64,000 nucleotides of DNA from Cryomorphaceae bacterium BACL29 MAG-121220-bin8. GTDB lineage: Bacteria; Bacteroidota; Bacteroidia; Flavobacteriales; Flavobacteriaceae. Position 1 is the stretch's first letter, and each line of letters opens with the position of its first letter. Of the stretch, positions 45,888 through 53,203 are shown piece by piece. The stretch is from positions 682,001 to 746,000 of the forward strand of contig CAJIYP010000003.1 in NCBI GenBank assembly GCA_905181705.1, read 5' to 3'. The notes beneath the pieces were generated by a model. That model made no database searches. It worked only from the letters and a program-made list of their open reading frames with translations, and was not told the DNA's origin. The translations under genes and the position numbers were made by a program.

Positions 45888-46590
45888 CTAAGCCTTGAAA
45901 TAAGCTTCTAGTTCCTTTAAAGTTTCTGGACTAGTGTTGCATGTCTTTAATTATTTTTCCTTTTTCAAGAAGAACAATTCTCTCGCATACTTCTGTTACA
46001 TCTTGAATGTCATGGCTGGAAACAAGAATAGTTGTTTTTTTATTTTTAGATAAATCCTTTAAAATTTGCTTCAACCTAATTTGGGTAGAAGGGTCTAAGT
46101 TTGCAAAAGGCTCGTCTAAAATAACGACTTTAGGCTCTCCTAAAAGGGCTGCTACGACTCCTGCCTTTTTTTGATTTCCTTTTGAAAGGTCTCTCAAGTA
46201 TTTTTTCCCACCTAATATCTCTCCGTGAAAAAAATCTTCAAATTGATTAACAAATTCATCTACCTCTTTTTTCTTTAATCCCCTTAGTTCTCCGATGAAA
46301 TAAAAGTACTCTTCTGGCATTAAGATAACCAATTAAAAAAGTGTCGTCTAGAAATGCTGCTGTAAAAGCTTTCCAGCCCTCACTTCTCCATTACGTCGAT
46401 CTCCATTATTGATCACCCTTCCTGTAGTGGGCTTTTATAAGGTCTACAAAGGCAGCTGAACATGGTTGTTTTTCCCGCTCCGTTATTTCCTACTAAGGCC
46501 AAAAGTTTGACCTTCTGGAATGTCTAGGGTTGTTATGTCTAAAACCGTTTGCTTGGAATATTTTTTTGAAATATTTTTTAAAGAGATCAT
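45888..46590 (-). pseudogene. ABC transporter ATP-binding protein gene broken by several single-base indels
   Basis: Reading across frames from the ATG at 46590 gives an ABC ATPase of about 230 residues that pairs with the DUF5687 permease. Visible parts are MISLKNISKKYSKQ, the Walker A GNNGAGKTT, AFTAAFLDDTFLIGY, the signature LRDLSKGNQKKAG, Walker B VVILDEPFANLDP and the end SPETLKELEAYFKA. Shifts are needed near 46500, 46460, 46435, 46405, 46395, 46321 and 45940; most are one extra base. Codons between shifts are intact, so damage is very recent or is sequencing error. Confidence 0.8.
45931..46332 (-). CDS. C-terminal fragment of the broken ABC ATPase
   Basis: This is the longest uninterrupted piece (133 residues), with the ABC signature motif, Walker B and the H-loop (ILVSSHDIQDV). 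It lacks Walker A and cannot be an active ATPase on its own. Confidence 0.6.
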   Translation of the reverse strand: MVILMPEEYFYFIGELRGLKKKEVDEFVNQFEDFFHGEILGGKKYLRDLSKGNQKKAGVVAALLGEPKVVILDEPFANLDPSTQIRLKQILKDLSKNKKTTILVSSHDIQDVTEVCERIVLLEKGKIIKDMQH

Positions 46591-46709
46591 AAAATTAATT
46601 TTGTTTATATGCTTTTAAAGTAGAATACTTTTCTGATTTATATGCTTTTATAATAAGGTTAAAAACTGGCTCCTTTAATAAAATTCCTAAATCCCTGTAG
46701 CCCCAACCA

Positions 46710-47249
46710 TCAAACATCCAATTGAAAATGAATAGAAATAATTTCCTCTAGCCGAACAAGGCTATAGGGAAGAACCATTTGAGGAAGGCTAATTAAAACT
46801 GTTTTCATGTTAATGGCTTTTTTCCCTCCAAATGCCATTTTACTTGAGTCTAAATCAACTGGTGTTTTGGTGTAAGCTCCTGCCCAAAGTGTTAGGTACC
46901 CATTCACACCAATATTGTAGAGCCCACCGGCCAATACTGCAAAAATAGCTTCAGTTCCTAAAAACGAGTAAATAAAACAAGCCAAAACGGTAGAGATAAT
47001 TGTACCGATAACAACTAGGGTCCACTTTGATTTTATGTATTCTTTGTATTCAATATTTTGACACATCATAAGAGAATAATACTGACTGTCCCAGCTTGGC
47101 ACGAAAGATCCAAACATAAACAAGAACCCCCCTGAGGCAAATAAATAACCAAAGAAAGTCATCGAGGCTAATAAATAACCAGTCGAACTAAATAAATCCT
47201 CTTGGGAAATAAAAAAGGAAACCATAAAACAAGAAAAAAATACCTGCAT
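46710..47249 (-). CDS. C-terminal fragment of the DUF5687 permease
   Basis: This 179-residue piece contains about five membrane helices. The frame change into it lies near 47220, within the overlap with the middle fragment, and it loses frame again near 46710, short of the true C-terminus. Confidence 0.5.
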   Translation of the reverse strand: MQVFFSCFMVSFFISQEDLFSSTGYLLASMTFFGYLFASGGFLFMFGSFVPSWDSQYYSLMMCQNIEYKEYIKSKWTLVVIGTIISTVLACFIYSFLGTEAIFAVLAGGLYNIGVNGYLTLWAGAYTKTPVDLDSSKMAFGGKKAINMKTVLISLPQMVLPYSLVRLEEIISIHFQLDV

Positions 47250-47523
47250 AAACAGTGCTTCTTGCTCTTTTAGACCTTTTAATTAATCTTAAATCGTTTT
47301 TTAAAAAAACAGCTGTTTTCCCAAACCTATCAAGCCAAGAAAAATCTTCCATTTTAGCCTCGTCTGTTTTCTTTTTTAAACCAGTATCTATGTAAAGTCC
47401 ATTTTTAAAATATTTAAATACATAAAAATAAAGCCATACTAAAAATATCCAGGGCAATACTGAGTAAATAGGATTAGTATAAAAAGAATAGAAAAAAGTC
47501 TGCGGAATAAACAGTAAAATCAA
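47188..47523 (-). CDS. Middle fragment of the DUF5687 permease
   Basis: This 111-residue piece holds the loop KKKTDEAKMEDFSWLDRFG, typical of DUF5687 proteins, between two membrane helices. Both ends are frame breaks. Confidence 0.5.
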   Translation of the reverse strand: MILLFIPQTFFYSFYTNPIYSVLPWIFLVWLYFYVFKYFKNGLYIDTGLKKKTDEAKMEDFSWLDRFGKTAVFLKNDLRLIKRSKRARSTVYAGIFFLFYGFLFYFPRGFI

Positions 47524-47547
47524 AAATAGAATAATACTCTAATATTT

Positions 47548-48087
47548 TTATAGATCACCAATATTCGCCCCAATACTATATAAAATTTTATTGTTGTTAT
47601 TTAATATAAAATTCAAATAATTCGTGATGTATACAATAGATATAATTCCTAGATTCCATCCTATTAATTGGCTGGCGTCGTATTCTTCACTTATTAAAAT
47701 AAAAGTGAGTGGTATTAAATAGAGAAAGACTATTAAATTAAAAAATGAAAAAATAGATTTTCCAAGAGCATTTCTTACTATTTGTGTTTTTGAAATAGGA
47801 GTTAAAAGAAGAGCTTTTAGCGAAACAACAGGAATTGACTGAACAAAATACCTCAATACTATTAGGTAAACAAAAGCATAAATAAGCTGTTTATTTATAA
47901 AGAGAAAAGGGTCTTCAATCTCAAAGCTTTCTTTTAACACTTCATAAGTAAGAAACCCTAAAGATGGAATTATTAAGGCAAAATATACTATCCAAAACCA
48001 TTTAAAGATTTTCGTAGTTATATCTGCTCCTACAGATTCACCTCTAAAAAAAGATTTCCATTGTAATTTTAAAAAAGTATAAAACAT
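47548..48087 (-). CDS. N-terminal fragment of the DUF5687 permease
   Basis: This 179-residue piece begins at the natural ATG (FYTFLKLQWKSFFRG) and covers about four membrane helices before the first frame break. It is divergent from the PaaE-like gene. Confidence 0.55.
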   Translation of the reverse strand: MFYTFLKLQWKSFFRGESVGADITTKIFKWFWIVYFALIIPSLGFLTYEVLKESFEIEDPFLFINKQLIYAFVYLIVLRYFVQSIPVVSLKALLLTPISKTQIVRNALGKSIFSFFNLIVFLYLIPLTFILISEEYDASQLIGWNLGIISIVYITNYLNFILNNNNKILYSIGANIGDL

Positions 48088-48161
48088 AAGTTGCTAAGGT
48101 ATACATTCTTTAAGGAATGTACTTTTGTTTTTTTTTTATGTTTTTATTGATATCTCTTTTA

Positions 48162-48169
48162 TAGTTTTG
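48162..48169 (+). promoter_or_regulatory. -7 box TAGTTTTG upstream of the PaaE-like gene
   Basis: An exact TAnnTTTG match 24 bases before the proposed TTG start. No TTG at a good -33 distance was found. Confidence 0.35.
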
Positions 48170-48193
48170 TATTGACATTTTAAAAATTATTTT

Positions 48194-49240
48194 TTGCAAA
48201 AATTTCATTCTTTAAAAGTTTTAAAAATAAAAGAGGAAACAACAAGTTCAGTTTCTATTTCTTTTGATATCCCGAAAAATCTTAAAGAAAACTATTCTTA
48301 CATTTCAGGGCAATACGTAACGCTGAGAGCAAAAATTAAAGGAGATTTAGTTTCTCGCTCTTATTCCATTTGTAGCTCTCCAAAAAGCGGTTTATTAAAA
48401 GTTGCTATTAAAGCAATTGAGAATGGGTTGTTTTCTAATTACGCAAACGAGGCTCTAAGGCAGGGAGATTTATTGGAGGTTTCAATTCCTGAAGGCAGGT
48501 TTGTTTATCGTGGTTCTGAAAATAAAGAAACCTTGATTGGAATTGCTGCTGGAAGTGGAATTACCCCTATAATGTCTATTGTGAATGATGCTTTGTCTGA
48601 AAATGACAAGAACCAGTTTGTGCTTATTTATGGAAATAAAACCATTGGAGACACTATGTTTCATTCCGAAATAGAAGACTTAAAAGGTTCATACCCAGAT
48701 AGGTTTTTTTGTCATAACACGTACAGTAGAGAAAAAAACCAAGGAAGCAAGCATGGAAGAATTGATGCTAGTTTTCTTAATTATTGTATGGATCAACACT
48801 CTGACTTAAGTTTTGAAAAGTTTTTCATTTGTGGCCCTGAAGAAATGACCCTTTTTCTGCTAGAGGAATTAAAAAGACTTGGGTATAAAAAAGAAAATCT
48901 TTTCTTTGAATTGTTCTTTTCCAAACCCGACTCTGATGATCAGCTTAATTTAGATTCAAAGAGTTCAATAGCAAAGATAACTTGTGATTTTGAAGATTTT
49001 GAAATAACTGTTCCTGAAAAAATGACTCTTTTGGATGCCGCTTTAAACCAAAAAATTGATGTCCCATACTCATGTCAGGGAGGGGTTTGCTCTTCTTGTA
49101 TTGGCAAAATTACTGATGGTTCTGCAACAATGATTCAAAACAATATTTTAACAGATGCTGAAGTAAAAGAAGGGTTGGTTTTAGCATGTCAAGCAATTCC
49201 TACATCTCAATCTATTTCTATAGATTTTGATGACGTTTAG
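48194..49240 (+). CDS. PaaE-like ferredoxin-NADP reductase / 2Fe-2S flavoprotein
   Basis: The 348-residue protein combines an FAD-binding domain (SRSYSICSSP near residue 54), an NAD-binding domain (GIAAGSGITPIMSI and FICGPEEM) and a C-terminal plant-type 2Fe-2S ferredoxin (CQGGVCSSC with the last cysteine in LACQ). This is the layout of PaaE, the reductase of the phenylacetyl-CoA epoxidase, but in Bacteroidota such genes often occur without PaaA-D, as here, and may serve other monooxygenases or desaturases. The start is TTG. The 3' end overlaps the convergent GT9 gene by 23 bases. Confidence 0.9.
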   Translation: MQKFHSLKVLKIKEETTSSVSISFDIPKNLKENYSYISGQYVTLRAKIKGDLVSRSYSICSSPKSGLLKVAIKAIENGLFSNYANEALRQGDLLEVSIPEGRFVYRGSENKETLIGIAAGSGITPIMSIVNDALSENDKNQFVLIYGNKTIGDTMFHSEIEDLKGSYPDRFFCHNTYSREKNQGSKHGRIDASFLNYCMDQHSDLSFEKFFICGPEEMTLFLLEELKRLGYKKENLFFELFFSKPDSDDQLNLDSKSSIAKITCDFEDFEITVPEKMTLLDAALNQKIDVPYSCQGGVCSSCIGKITDGSATMIQNNILTDAEVKEGLVLACQAIPTSQSISIDFDDV

Positions 49241-50270
49241 AGTTTTCTAAAATTTTCAAAGACCTAACCACAACGTCCCCATAGTCTATTGTTCTCATGA
49301 CTTCCTCGTACCCTTTTGGAATTTTTTTGCCATAAGCTGACGTTGGAATTTTGGGGTATTTTTCCCTGTCGGAAATTAACATGTTTTCAGAAGGAGATAA
49401 AAAAGGAGCAAATCCTCCAAATGGATGAGTAAGCCCCCAAAGTGAAATCACCGGGACACCATAGTTTGCGGCTAAGTGGCCATTGGCCGAGTCCATTGAA
49501 ATCATTAAATCTAAATTTGATATAATTTCTAACTCGCTATTTAAAGATCCTAAATTATATGCGCCATAAACATTTTGGTATGCATTGGTCCATATCTCTA
49601 ACTTATTAGTTTCATATTCCCCTTGACCAAATAAAAAAACCTGGTGGTCTCTTTGTAAAAAAGAAACTAGCTTTTGCATTAAATCCAAAGGATATATTTT
49701 TCCATTAAAAGAAGCAAAAGGCGCGATTCCTATCCACTTTAAATTAGTTGGAAAATCTTTAGTTTTTTGTTGACAATTGCTGCTGATAATTAAAGGGTCT
49801 GGAAACTTGTGGCTAGTTAAGTCAATACTAAAGCCTAATCTATTGAAAACCTCACAGTATCTAAATTGGGAGGGGGTTAAGGGTTTGAAAATTTTATTTT
49901 TATTTCTAAATAGTTTTTTCCTCTCAGACCTTTGCTTGTCTATCTGCCTGATTTTAAAAAAATTCATTTTAAAAAGAGCATATAAAAAATTTGACCTAAG
50001 TACTGAGTGTAAATCTGCGATGTGAGTTGGGCGTAAGTTTTTTAATTCTTTAAATAAATTAATTAAGCCTTTTATGCCTTTGTATTTTAGCTTAAAATCA
50101 ACTTCGAAAAAATTAATATTCTCAAATTCTCTAAAAATCGATTTATTAGAGCCTTTACTTACTAGGGTTATTTTAAGATCTGGATATTTGTTGATTAAAC
50201 ATCTTAACACAGGAACAATCATGGCAACATCTCCCATGGACGAAAACCTTAAAACTAACACATGAGTCAT
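49218..50270 (-). CDS. Glycosyltransferase family 9 (heptosyltransferase-like)
   Basis: The 350-residue protein resembles ADP-heptose:LPS heptosyltransferases. It has the N-terminal LRFSSMGDVAMIVPVLR, the central ADLHSVLRSN, and ISMDSANGHLAANYGVPVISLWG with the sugar-nucleotide-binding region. It probably adds a sugar to lipid A core or another surface glycan at the inner membrane. The DUF4254 gene lies nine bases upstream, a common flavobacterial pair. Confidence 0.9.
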   Translation of the reverse strand: MTHVLVLRFSSMGDVAMIVPVLRCLINKYPDLKITLVSKGSNKSIFREFENINFFEVDFKLKYKGIKGLINLFKELKNLRPTHIADLHSVLRSNFLYALFKMNFFKIRQIDKQRSERKKLFRNKNKIFKPLTPSQFRYCEVFNRLGFSIDLTSHKFPDPLIISSNCQQKTKDFPTNLKWIGIAPFASFNGKIYPLDLMQKLVSFLQRDHQVFLFGQGEYETNKLEIWTNAYQNVYGAYNLGSLNSELEIISNLDLMISMDSANGHLAANYGVPVISLWGLTHPFGGFAPFLSPSENMLISDREKYPKIPTSAYGKKIPKGYEEVMRTIDYGDVVVRSLKILENSKRHQNL

Positions 50271-50278
50271 CTTCTGAG

Positions 50279-50884
50279 TTATTTTTTTGATTTATAAAGT
50301 ACTGGATTTAAATCTTCGTCATTATACATCTTCATTTGTTTGTAAGTTCTCATGTACTTCTCTCCAGACTCTATGTCTTTTAAAAGTTGATCTATTGCCT
50401 TGCAAAGATCTTGGTTTTGCTGATTCAAAATATCTAATTTTTCCTGGCAATTTTTAACATGAGCTGCGCTTGCGTTGGATCTGGTTGTTTCTTCTGCCAT
50501 ATGAAAAATTTTCAATGATAATATCGAAAGCCTATCAATTGCCCATGCTGGACTTTCAGAGTTGAAGGTTGCTTCTTTTTTAATGTCTACTTTTTTATAA
50601 GTGTCCAAAAAATAGCTGTCTATGTATTCTACTAGATCTGTTCTTTGTTGATTTGAGTGGTCAATTGTTCTTTTAAGCTTTAGTGCTGCTATTGGGTCTA
50701 TTTCTGGATCTCTGATTAAATCTTCTAAATGCCATTGAACTGTGTCAATCCAGTTTTTTTGATAAAGCAAATGTTCTATGTCGTCTTTTTTGTAAGGATT
50801 GTTGGCTATTTCATTCACGCTATTTTTAACATGATAATCTTCAATACTTTGATTGAATACTTTTAAACAGAACTTGCTAAACAT
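50279..50884 (-). CDS. DUF4254 domain protein
   Basis: The 201-residue helical protein matches DUF4254 (IEHLLYQKNWIDTVQWHLED near residue 38, PIAALKLKRTIDHSNQQRTD near residue 65, then MAEETTRS). Its function is unknown. In Bacteroidota it is usually encoded with a GT9 glycosyltransferase, which suggests a role in surface glycan synthesis. A clean TATATTTG box lies 16 bases upstream of its ATG. Confidence 0.85.
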   Translation of the reverse strand: MFSKFCLKVFNQSIEDYHVKNSVNEIANNPYKKDDIEHLLYQKNWIDTVQWHLEDLIRDPEIDPIAALKLKRTIDHSNQQRTDLVEYIDSYFLDTYKKVDIKKEATFNSESPAWAIDRLSILSLKIFHMAEETTRSNASAAHVKNCQEKLDILNQQNQDLCKAIDQLLKDIESGEKYMRTYKQMKMYNDEDLNPVLYKSKK

Positions 50885-50900
50885 AAAATATTATTTAGCT

Positions 50901-50908
50901 CAAATATA
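50901..50908 (-). promoter_or_regulatory. -7 box TATATTTG of the DUF4254-GT9 pair
   Basis: An exact box on the minus strand, 16 bases before the ATG at 50884. It is close to the divergent promoter at 50943-50972. Confidence 0.5.
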
Positions 50909-50942
50909 CTTAATAAGCATAACTTAAAAATTGTATTTATTG

Positions 50943-50972
50943 TTGAATTAATATTTTGATTTATTACTTTTG
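50943..50972 (+). promoter_or_regulatory. Promoter of the DUF6341 gene (TTG-N19-TACTTTTG)
   Basis: TTG at 50943-50945 and an exact TAnnTTTG box at 50965-50972 are separated by 19 bases; the ATG is 18 bases downstream. Confidence 0.6.
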
Positions 50973-50990
50973 CATTAATAATTATTAAAT

Positions 50991-51218
50991 ATGAAAGATT
51001 TTTTTGGCCTTATTGAATACTTATTTGTTGAAATATTATTCATTCCTCTTGATTTTTTGAGATCCTTAGAGTTAGAAAGTTGGGGGCTTGCTAATTCTAT
51101 AAACTTTTTGTTTATAATTACTATTTCTTGTGCTTTGACTTACTGGACCGTTCAGCTTGTTGGATTTTCTAAAACAGGTGAAGAGGACAAAGACCCTTCA
51201 GCTCATTCATTTTTATAG
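50991..51218 (+). CDS. DUF6341 small membrane protein
   Basis: The 75-residue protein has an amphipathic N-terminus (KDFFGLIEYLFVEILFIPLDFLR in two turns), one clear membrane helix (NFLFIITISCALTYWTVQLVGF) and an acidic tail. The family is found only in Flavobacteriia and has no known function; in databases it has at times been mislabelled as a phosphoribosyltransferase. It has its own promoter and is convergent with purD, overlapping it by six bases. Confidence 0.8.
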   Translation: MKDFFGLIEYLFVEILFIPLDFLRSLELESWGLANSINFLFIITISCALTYWTVQLVGFSKTGEEDKDPSAHSFL

Positions 51219-52484
51219 ATCGAAACCCAGGTCTTTTCTGTAGTATTTACCTTCAAAATCAATAGACTCTATTGTTTTGTAGGACTTTTTAAGAGCAGAC
51301 TTAAATTCTGTTGACTTGGAGATGACAGAAAGGACCCTCCCTCCACTTGTAACAATTTTGTTGGCCTCTTTTTTTGTTCCTGCGTGAAGAATAAGTGATT
51401 CGCAATCTCTATTTAAGCCTTTTATTTCCTTTCCTTTTTGATATTTTTCTGGATAACCCCCAGCAACCAAAACAACATTAGCGTACGAATTTTCGTCTAT
51501 ATCTAAATTAATATTACTAAGTTGTCCACTAGCAGTCTTAACCATTATATCTAGAAAATCGTTTTTTATTCTTGGCAGAACTACTTGAGTTTCTGGATCT
51601 CCCATTCTCACGTTATATTCGATTACAAACGGTTCGTCTTTTACCTTAATTATACCAATAAAAAGAAAGCCTACATAATCTATCTTGTCTTTAATAATTC
51701 CTCTAAACGAGGGTTTAATGATTTTTTCTTCAATTTTAGAAAGAAATTCTTTCGAAGCAAATGGAACGGGAGATATTGAACCCATTCCTCCTGTGTTTAA
51801 TCCAGTATCCCCTTCGCCAATTCGTTTATAATCTTTAGCGCTAGGAAGAGTTAAATAGGATTTTCCGTCTAACAAAACAAAACACGACAGTTCGATCCCC
51901 TCCAAAAACCCTTCAATAACTACCTTGTGCCCTGACTCACCAAACTTATTTTTAGTAAGCATATTGGAAAGTTCTTCTTTGGCTTTTGAAAGATCTTTTA
52001 ATATTAAAACACCTTTCCCAGCTGCTGGTCCATCCGCCTTTAGAACATAAGGAGACGGAATCTTTTCTAAATAATCTAAGCCTTCTTCTAGAGAACTTGC
52101 GTCAAAAGTTTTATAGGAAGCAGTAGGGATTTTATGTTTAAACATAAACTCCTTGGAAAAGTCTTTGCTGCCTTCCAGCATTGCGCCTGTTTTAGACGGA
52201 CCAACAACCAAAATACTATTTAAAGCTGGGTCTCTTTTAATGAAATCTGCCAGTCCATCAATTAAAGGTATTTCGGGACCGACAATCAGTAGGTTGATTT
52301 TTTTAGTTAGTAAAGCTTCTTTTATTTGCTTGAAGTCTGAGACAGAAATATCTAAATTATTAGCAATTTTAGCAGTTCCTGCATTTCCAGGTGCTACATA
52401 TAAATTATTAATGTTTTTTGATTCCTTTATTTTCGAACAAAACGCATGTTCACGTGCTCCAGATCCTATTATTAACACATTCAT
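51213..52484 (-). CDS. purD: Phosphoribosylamine-glycine ligase
   Basis: PurD joins phosphoribosylamine and glycine, the second step of purine synthesis. The 423-residue ATP-grasp enzyme has the N-terminal LIIGSGAREHA, VGPEIPLIDGLADF, the ATP-grasp loop KADGPAAGKGV, the GEGDTGLNTGGMGSISP signature near residue 225 and EYNVRMGDPETQ with the metal ligands. Length is normal. It is a single minus-strand gene. Confidence 0.96.
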   Translation of the reverse strand: MNVLIIGSGAREHAFCSKIKESKNINNLYVAPGNAGTAKIANNLDISVSDFKQIKEALLTKKINLLIVGPEIPLIDGLADFIKRDPALNSILVVGPSKTGAMLEGSKDFSKEFMFKHKIPTASYKTFDASSLEEGLDYLEKIPSPYVLKADGPAAGKGVLILKDLSKAKEELSNMLTKNKFGESGHKVVIEGFLEGIELSCFVLLDGKSYLTLPSAKDYKRIGEGDTGLNTGGMGSISPVPFASKEFLSKIEEKIIKPSFRGIIKDKIDYVGFLFIGIIKVKDEPFVIEYNVRMGDPETQVVLPRIKNDFLDIMVKTASGQLSNINLDIDENSYANVVLVAGGYPEKYQKGKEIKGLNRDCESLILHAGTKKEANKIVTSGGRVLSVISKSTEFKSALKKSYKTIESIDFEGKYYRKDLGFDL

Positions 52485-52637
52485 GTTGTAAATTTAACTC
52501 TAACTTTTAGTTTATTTAAATATTTACATTAATTTTTATAATAAAGCAAAATGAACATTTAAAATTCTGTTTATCAATGTTTTATAATTATAATAGCCAT
52601 AAATGAACTAATCAAAACAGAGTTAATTTAATTTTTT

Positions 52638-52645
52638 TATATTTG
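52638..52645 (+). promoter_or_regulatory. -7 box TATATTTG of the exopolysaccharide antiterminator gene
   Basis: An exact TAnnTTTG box 16 bases before the ATG at 52662. It would start the exopolysaccharide operon transcript. No TTG at -33 was seen. The 177-base gap from purD is otherwise AT-rich without a gene. Confidence 0.5.
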
Positions 52646-52661
52646 TAAAAACAATATTTGT

Positions 52662-53132
52662 ATGTGTTGGTTTGCAGCTTATACTAAACCCAGGTCTGAA
52701 TTTAAAGCATTAGATTATTTTACTAAGTGTGGAATTAACGCTTATGTTCCCGAATATATTAAACACATAAAATGGTCTGATCGAGTAAAAAAAACCCGAA
52801 CTACTGCTATTTCTGGTTATGTTTTTTTTGAAATGACTGAAATGAATTACCCGCTTTTAAACATGAATCCTTTTACCAGAAACGTTGTCAAGTCACTTGG
52901 CGAGCTGGTTACGATTAAAAGTGACGAGATCTTAATGCTTAAAAATGCATTAAAAGGCTATACAACAAAAAGAGATTTTCAATATGGAGATTCGGTGAAA
53001 ATTGGAAACGGACCTTTTGAAAATAAAAAAGGGGAAGTAGAGGAGGTGAACGACACACACATAACCATTTTATTAAATTCAATCAAGGTTAAACTATCGC
53101 TTTCAAACTCAAAGCTAAGTTTAGCTCGTTAA
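52662..53132 (+). CDS. UpxY/NusG-like transcription antiterminator
   Basis: The 156-residue protein has a NusG N-terminal domain beginning with CWFAAYTKPRSEFKALDYF and a KOW domain (GDSVKIGNGPFENKKGEV near residue 108). UpxY and RfaH proteins of this kind bind RNA polymerase at the start of long polysaccharide operons and prevent early termination. The gene is the first of the exopolysaccharide module and is followed by a 71-base gap with a strong hairpin and an ops-like sequence. Confidence 0.88.
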   Translation: MCWFAAYTKPRSEFKALDYFTKCGINAYVPEYIKHIKWSDRVKKTRTTAISGYVFFEMTEMNYPLLNMNPFTRNVVKSLGELVTIKSDEILMLKNALKGYTTKRDFQYGDSVKIGNGPFENKKGEVEEVNDTHITILLNSIKVKLSLSNSKLSLAR

Positions 53133-53154
53133 AATATTTATACATTTTGGCTAT

Positions 53155-53189
53155 ATTAGATTTCCTATTGGGAATCTAATGGCGAAGCC
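53155..53189 (+). promoter_or_regulatory. Leader hairpin and ops-like GGCGAAGCCT between the antiterminator and export genes
   Basis: Bases 53155-53165 and 53170-53180 form an 11-bp stem (one G-U pair) closed by a 4-base loop. It is immediately followed by GGCGAAGCC at 53181-53189, a small GGC/GCC hairpin that also resembles the RfaH ops core GGCGGTAGC with one base missing. No T-run follows, so it is not a normal terminator. A near-consensus TACATTTTG lies just upstream (53141-53149). Confidence 0.5.
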
Positions 53190-53203
53190 TTTAAATTAAC
53201 AAT

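Larger units (their letters stand above)
46595..48087 (-). pseudogene. DUF5687 ABC permease gene broken by several single-base indels
   Basis: Three open pieces and two short linkers join into one membrane protein of about 497 codons. The piece at 48087-47548 (MFYTFLKLQWKSFFRGES) is the usual DUF5687 N-terminus. A linker near 47575-47490 includes SIFDFTVYSADFFYS. The piece at 47523-47188 continues with LDRFGKTAVFLKNDLRLIKR. The piece at 47249-46710 has the later helices, and the C-terminus ends ...STLKAYKQN at 46597-46595, just before the ATPase ATG. At least four shifts are needed (about 47560, 47500, 47220 and 46710). Confidence 0.8.

Noticed and set aside
52564-52621. Inverted repeat TCTGTTT / AAACAGA ahead of the antiterminator gene
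   Set aside because: Only seven bases per arm with a loop of more than 40 bases; lies upstream of the predicted transcription start.
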